Shown piece by piece: positions 20,701 to 24,098 of a DNA stretch of 24,098 nucleotides. Origin of the DNA: Hypsibius dujardini (taxonomy: Eukaryota; Tardigrada; Eutardigrada; Parachela; Hypsibiidae); contig LRSR01007397.1 of NCBI GenBank assembly GCA_001579985.1, positions 1 through 24,098 on the forward strand. Reading direction: 5' to 3'. Position numbers and translations under genes: made by a program. The notes beneath the pieces were generated by a model. That model was given only the letters and a program-made list of their open reading frames with translations, was not told the DNA's origin and did no database searches. Position 1 is the stretch's first letter. Each line of letters begins with the position of its first letter.

Positions 20701-21927
20701 AAAGAATTAGTACACTATAAGCATGCAGTAGACCAACAGCAGTATTCTGCCTGTCTGTAACTCGAACCATCTTCAACCTTACCGATCGTTGCGGCTTCAC
20801 AATCAATTACAGCGTGAGATGTTTTTTAATAATTCTATCTTATTACCAACAAAGGATTGATTTCGCCGTCGCATAATGCAGTTCACCGAAAGATCAGATC
20901 ATGTTAGTCATCAGAATGACTAACTTATGTACAGGTTCTTCTGTTCGTATGCAATACACCGAATATCTAGGCTTAATTCAAACAAAAAGAACAACTGTAT
21001 TCATACGAACAAATTTCACATAATATTTAGCTAGTGTGACCGGTTTTTATGAGCGATAGTCGTTCTCACCAAGAACAGGTTTCGCCCCCAATGCGCTTCG
21101 ACCGTGAACGCGATCAAACGCTTCGTGAAATAAATTTATCCGAAATCAACTCGCGGTTTTCATTTTGAAATTCGCTCCTGTAACATCGAAAGTAAGCGTC
21201 TACACAGCACTTCAACGCGTCGAATAGAACATTTTCGATGCAACACAAAAACCGGTCTACTCCTCAGGCGTTAAAGCTATGTGTTGGGTTCAACTCCATG
21301 AAGCCCACGTCGGAATGTTCCTTTGCCGCTGGGAAGGCGTAGCAGGCAGAATAGTTCGTCTGGTTTGTATGGGACTATTTGCCAAACTGGTGCCAAATTA
21401 GATTAACACTAACTAAATAGTATATGGGATTTTCGTTTGAAATAACCAATCGGATTGTTTTAAAGCACTCGATCAGCTCGTTAGTAAAATGCATAGCTTT
21501 TTATAGCCGCGTTAGAAATCAGATTTTGAGATCCGTAAGTTGAAAGAAAGGTACTCGAACAGACATGTCTCTCAAGACCTGTCCCCTAACATAACAGCAA
21601 AAATCGGACCTACTGATCGATTTTAAACAGGATTTGAGATACGGTGCTGTCAAAGAATGTAACGTTGACTATACCTCAAAAGTAAAAATAAGGTTTACTA
21701 CTTTCAAACTCAAGCGAAAACGTTAATGTAATTTTTATGCGTAAATTACGGTATTTTATGGAACTCGTCCGGTCAGCTGCTCCCCAAGCAATGCTCCAAA
21801 AAGATTGAAACTGTTTTTATGCGATTGTTGTACAGAGTGTACTATGTCCAAGCAATCCAGACAATTTTCAGACAAATATACTCTCGGCTAATATATATCA
21901 AATTTTTCAGCACTTTTCGAAGTAAGT
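20701..21927. other. No firm gene; a GC-richer patch at about 21040-21420
   Basis: Most of this is AT-rich spacer. The patch at 21040-21420 has short plus frames of coding-like composition, including a 39-codon frame at 21049-21168 and two overlapping frames of 34 and 40 codons at about 21230-21410. None is supported by homology or splice sites. ACCGGT words lie near 21040 and 21252. Confidence 0.4.
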
Positions 21928-22442
21928 TTATTGAGATTTGTTCATCTCCTCTTTGATGGCGTTCAACAGAGGATTCTTGCCACCTCCACACAAATTTCTG
22001 AAATCGTCCTGTGACACGTCCCATGCATAAACACCAAACCCGTGAAGTCGTGCCCAATCCGTCTAAAAATAAGTATCAATATAAACAGGACACGTTTTCG
22101 ATAATTGTAAGGAATATATTGCCGCCTGCAAACCTTAGTTCTGATTGTCTCAACGTCATCATAGCCTATCCACCAGGCATCTGTGTAGGCATACGACGCC
22201 TGAATGTTCGGATCGAAAAAGTTGGTTGCCTCGTCCTGTTTGATGCGCTGACAAATTTCGAAGTACGGCCAGGTACCCCGCTCTATTGTGTAGGCACTGG
22301 CGGTTATCCACTGCAGTGCAGCGGAACCCAGGTCGTGATTTGTGCTGTCATCGAGCAGCCATCCGTGACCGTAAAATGGTAGACCCGCTACTAATTTTGA
22401 TTTCTGAAAGCCGCGCTTGAGCCATAGATTCAGAAGGGATTC
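21928..22442 (-). CDS. C-terminal half of a third GH18 chitinase-like gene (5' part not in window)
   Basis: Exons 22134-22442 (309 nt) and 21928-22062 (135 nt including TAA) are joined in phase 0. Motifs are KLVAGLPFYGHGWLL, GTWPYFEICQRI, ASYAYTDAWWIGYDD, then GFGVYAWDVSQDDF and NPLLNAI, the final strands of a GH18 barrel. The Trp-Trp pair before GYDD is the substrate-contacting region of the family. Exon 1 follows a good acceptor (TTGTTACAG), so earlier exons must exist. No DGxDxDxE-like strand is found in 22443-24098, so they lie beyond the window or are lost. It is more like the GH18 part of the fusion gene (HDLG, ASYAYT, TVRTK/TIRTK) than like the copy at 9972-10528. AATAAA overlaps the stop and could act as a very early poly(A) signal. 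Confidence 0.88.
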
Positions 22443-24098
22443 CTGTAACAAAAAATATTTCTTACTGAAATTATAAATATTTTGTGTTCAGTTGGGGATG
22501 GCATCATGTGTCAAAAATTAAGATCAAAATAAATAAAGTTGAAGCATACCCGGGACCATCTTGTCCGAAATTTATATCATTTCAAATTGTTCTATATTTT
22601 GTCTTCCTACATTTTTAAGCCAAAATCTCGTTCAAAAATGTGAAAATTGATCATCAGTATCTCTTCCGAATTTTTATCAACCCTTCCTGCCACCAAAACA
22701 ATAGTAAAAGAAGAAAGTGTGTCTCGGATATGTCGGACGAATTACATCCTCACACAAAAATAGCTCAGTTTGTCTTCAGAGTTCGTGTTTTGTTACTGAA
22801 AACGTTAATGTTTCCTGATTTTGGTAATTAATGTAGCTCTTTTACCCAATATTTTTTGTCTCAGTAAAATTCTTGTTTGCACGTGAAGCAACAGAAATTT
22901 ACACAAACGTAGTTTCATTGAAACATTTAACCTCAGGTTGTATATCAACTGCATGGGGGATATTAGGAAAATGATAAAATTGTAACCCAGCAGGTTGTAA
23001 AAATTCAATTAAAAACAACAACAAAAAGACCAAAACCATTTTTTGCCATTTTTGAAATCCAAAAAGCAAACAGAAAGCATTTTGAAAATAATGTAATTGA
23101 GCAGTCTTCCCGGTTTGCCGCATCTCCGCCTCTGAACCATGTGCGAACTTGTTTTAAAATAATTTATAATGCAGCCGCTCTCTAAACTGCCTAGACGACC
23201 GATTGACGAAAAAGTTCCAGTATTTTCGAAACAATTTTCAGAAACTAGTCATAGCTCATCTCGTATTTGCTTACACAGCTAGTCCTGAGAAAACAAATGT
23301 TTTAAGTAATTCACTTTATTCATTCTTATAGTAAACTTTTCGAATTTCGGCACTATCGCTTTGGAAGCTGGTTTTTAATTTTGCCTACCCGCTGCAGCCA
23401 CAAAAACAAAACAAAAACAATTTAGTCGCTCTTCATTAAAAATCATAAGCGGACGAACTATCTTCTGGTAAAGTGCAGGGTAGCACGGTGGATTGACTGC
23501 AGAAATCGCAGGGGGAAGTTCATCCCAAAGTCAGTCCTGTGGATAAAACAATCAGACATGGTGCATAATCGTGCTGTTTTATGTGAATATGATGCATTTG
23601 TGAAGTATGGTCATAGTGAAATTAGTTTAGAAATAACGATAGCAAAGTTGAGAAAGATGTGAAAAAAAGTATCCGAGGCAATCAGACAAAAATGATAGCT
23701 GGGTCGCCATTGGTTTTTAGTAACGTCCATTTGAATGCCTCTCTAATGGGAGTGCTTACCATTTCTGAACATTCAAATAGGTTGCCGAAAGCCAAATTAA
23801 TTAGCGTTTTTGGTTTCCGAGTTTTACTGTTTCCCGTGGCGTGGGGAAAATTAATGTTTGTCTCAAAATTACCTTGTTATGGCCCATGGTATTTTCTACA
23901 GATACCCTCTATAGTATTGTTCTATTTGGAGTTCAATTACAGAGATTTTTTGTTCGAATACACACGATATTAGGGAATGGCCTCCTGATGCGCTTCGCTC
24001 ACCAGTGCATAAGCGAGACCTTGCTCCTTAAACGGATATCGCGTACGATAATTACTCATACCATGTTATAAAGTTGTGGCACTCCAACAGGGCCCAGC
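22443..24098. other. Upstream of the third GH18 copy; no exon recognised
   Basis: This is either intron of the third GH18 gene or its truncated upstream flank. A plus frame of 104 codons (23659-23973) and a few shorter ones are hydrophobic and unrecognisable. No GH18 N-terminal motif was found on the minus strand. Confidence 0.45.

Noticed and set aside
22011-22382. Plus-strand frame of 123 codons
   Set aside because: It is the antisense shadow of the GH18 exon 22134-22442.
1-24098. CRISPR arrays, bacterial operons or phage genes
   Set aside because: There are no spaced direct repeats of that kind, and genes are intron-split animal families.

Overview
This window is nuclear DNA of an invertebrate animal. 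The genes are cut into short exons (about 37 to 309 bases in the multi-exon genes) by GT-AG introns, most of them short but some 0.7 to 2.5 kb. The families present are animal ones: astacin metalloprotease, GH18 chitinase, animal haem peroxidase and a mariner transposon. No bacterial operon structure is visible. Chitinase, astacin and peroxidase together suggest a cuticle-bearing ecdysozoan (arthropod, tardigrade or nematode). A tardigrade is my guess, but the sequence does not prove it.

All recognised host genes except one doubtful remnant lie on the minus strand. Bases 1-2112 are repeat-derived: a 69-base tandem repeat at the left edge reappears inverted at 1978-2112, and a dead mariner lies between them. 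Bases 2382-9410 hold the main gene. Fifteen exons can be joined in a consistent reading frame (2052 nt, 683 codons plus stop). They encode a signal peptide, an astacin prodomain with its FEGD switch, an astacin catalytic domain (HExxHxxGxxH), a Thr-rich linker and a full-length GH18 domain whose catalytic Glu position is Asp. A protease fused to a chitinase-like domain is the most notable observation here. The join between the two halves is inferred from intron phase and from the lack of a second signal peptide.

Bases 9972-10528 hold the last two exons of a second GH18 gene, with no 5' half in the space before the next gene. Bases 11249-13803 hold a haem peroxidase whose exons are well preserved, but the exon carrying the distal His and the whole catalytic core are missing. 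Exactly at those two places the intron phases do not match. Bases 15984-16736 encode a complete two-exon secreted cysteine-rich protein of unknown function. Bases 15440-15949 (plus strand) and 19636-20142 (minus strand, BTB-like) look like gene remnants, and 20515-20700 looks like a tRNA-derived SINE. Bases 21928-22442 hold the last two exons of a third GH18 gene whose 5' part is either lost or beyond the window.

Secreted astacin, chitinase-like domains and peroxidase would fit building or remodelling of a chitinous cuticle or other matrix. Perfect Grainyhead-type AACCGGTT sites lie upstream of the fusion gene and the cysteine-rich gene. Much of the rest (partial copies, remnants, transposons) points to a locus shaped by duplication and decay. 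All exon joins were made by hand from splice signals, frame and family motifs; no alignment or expression data were used.
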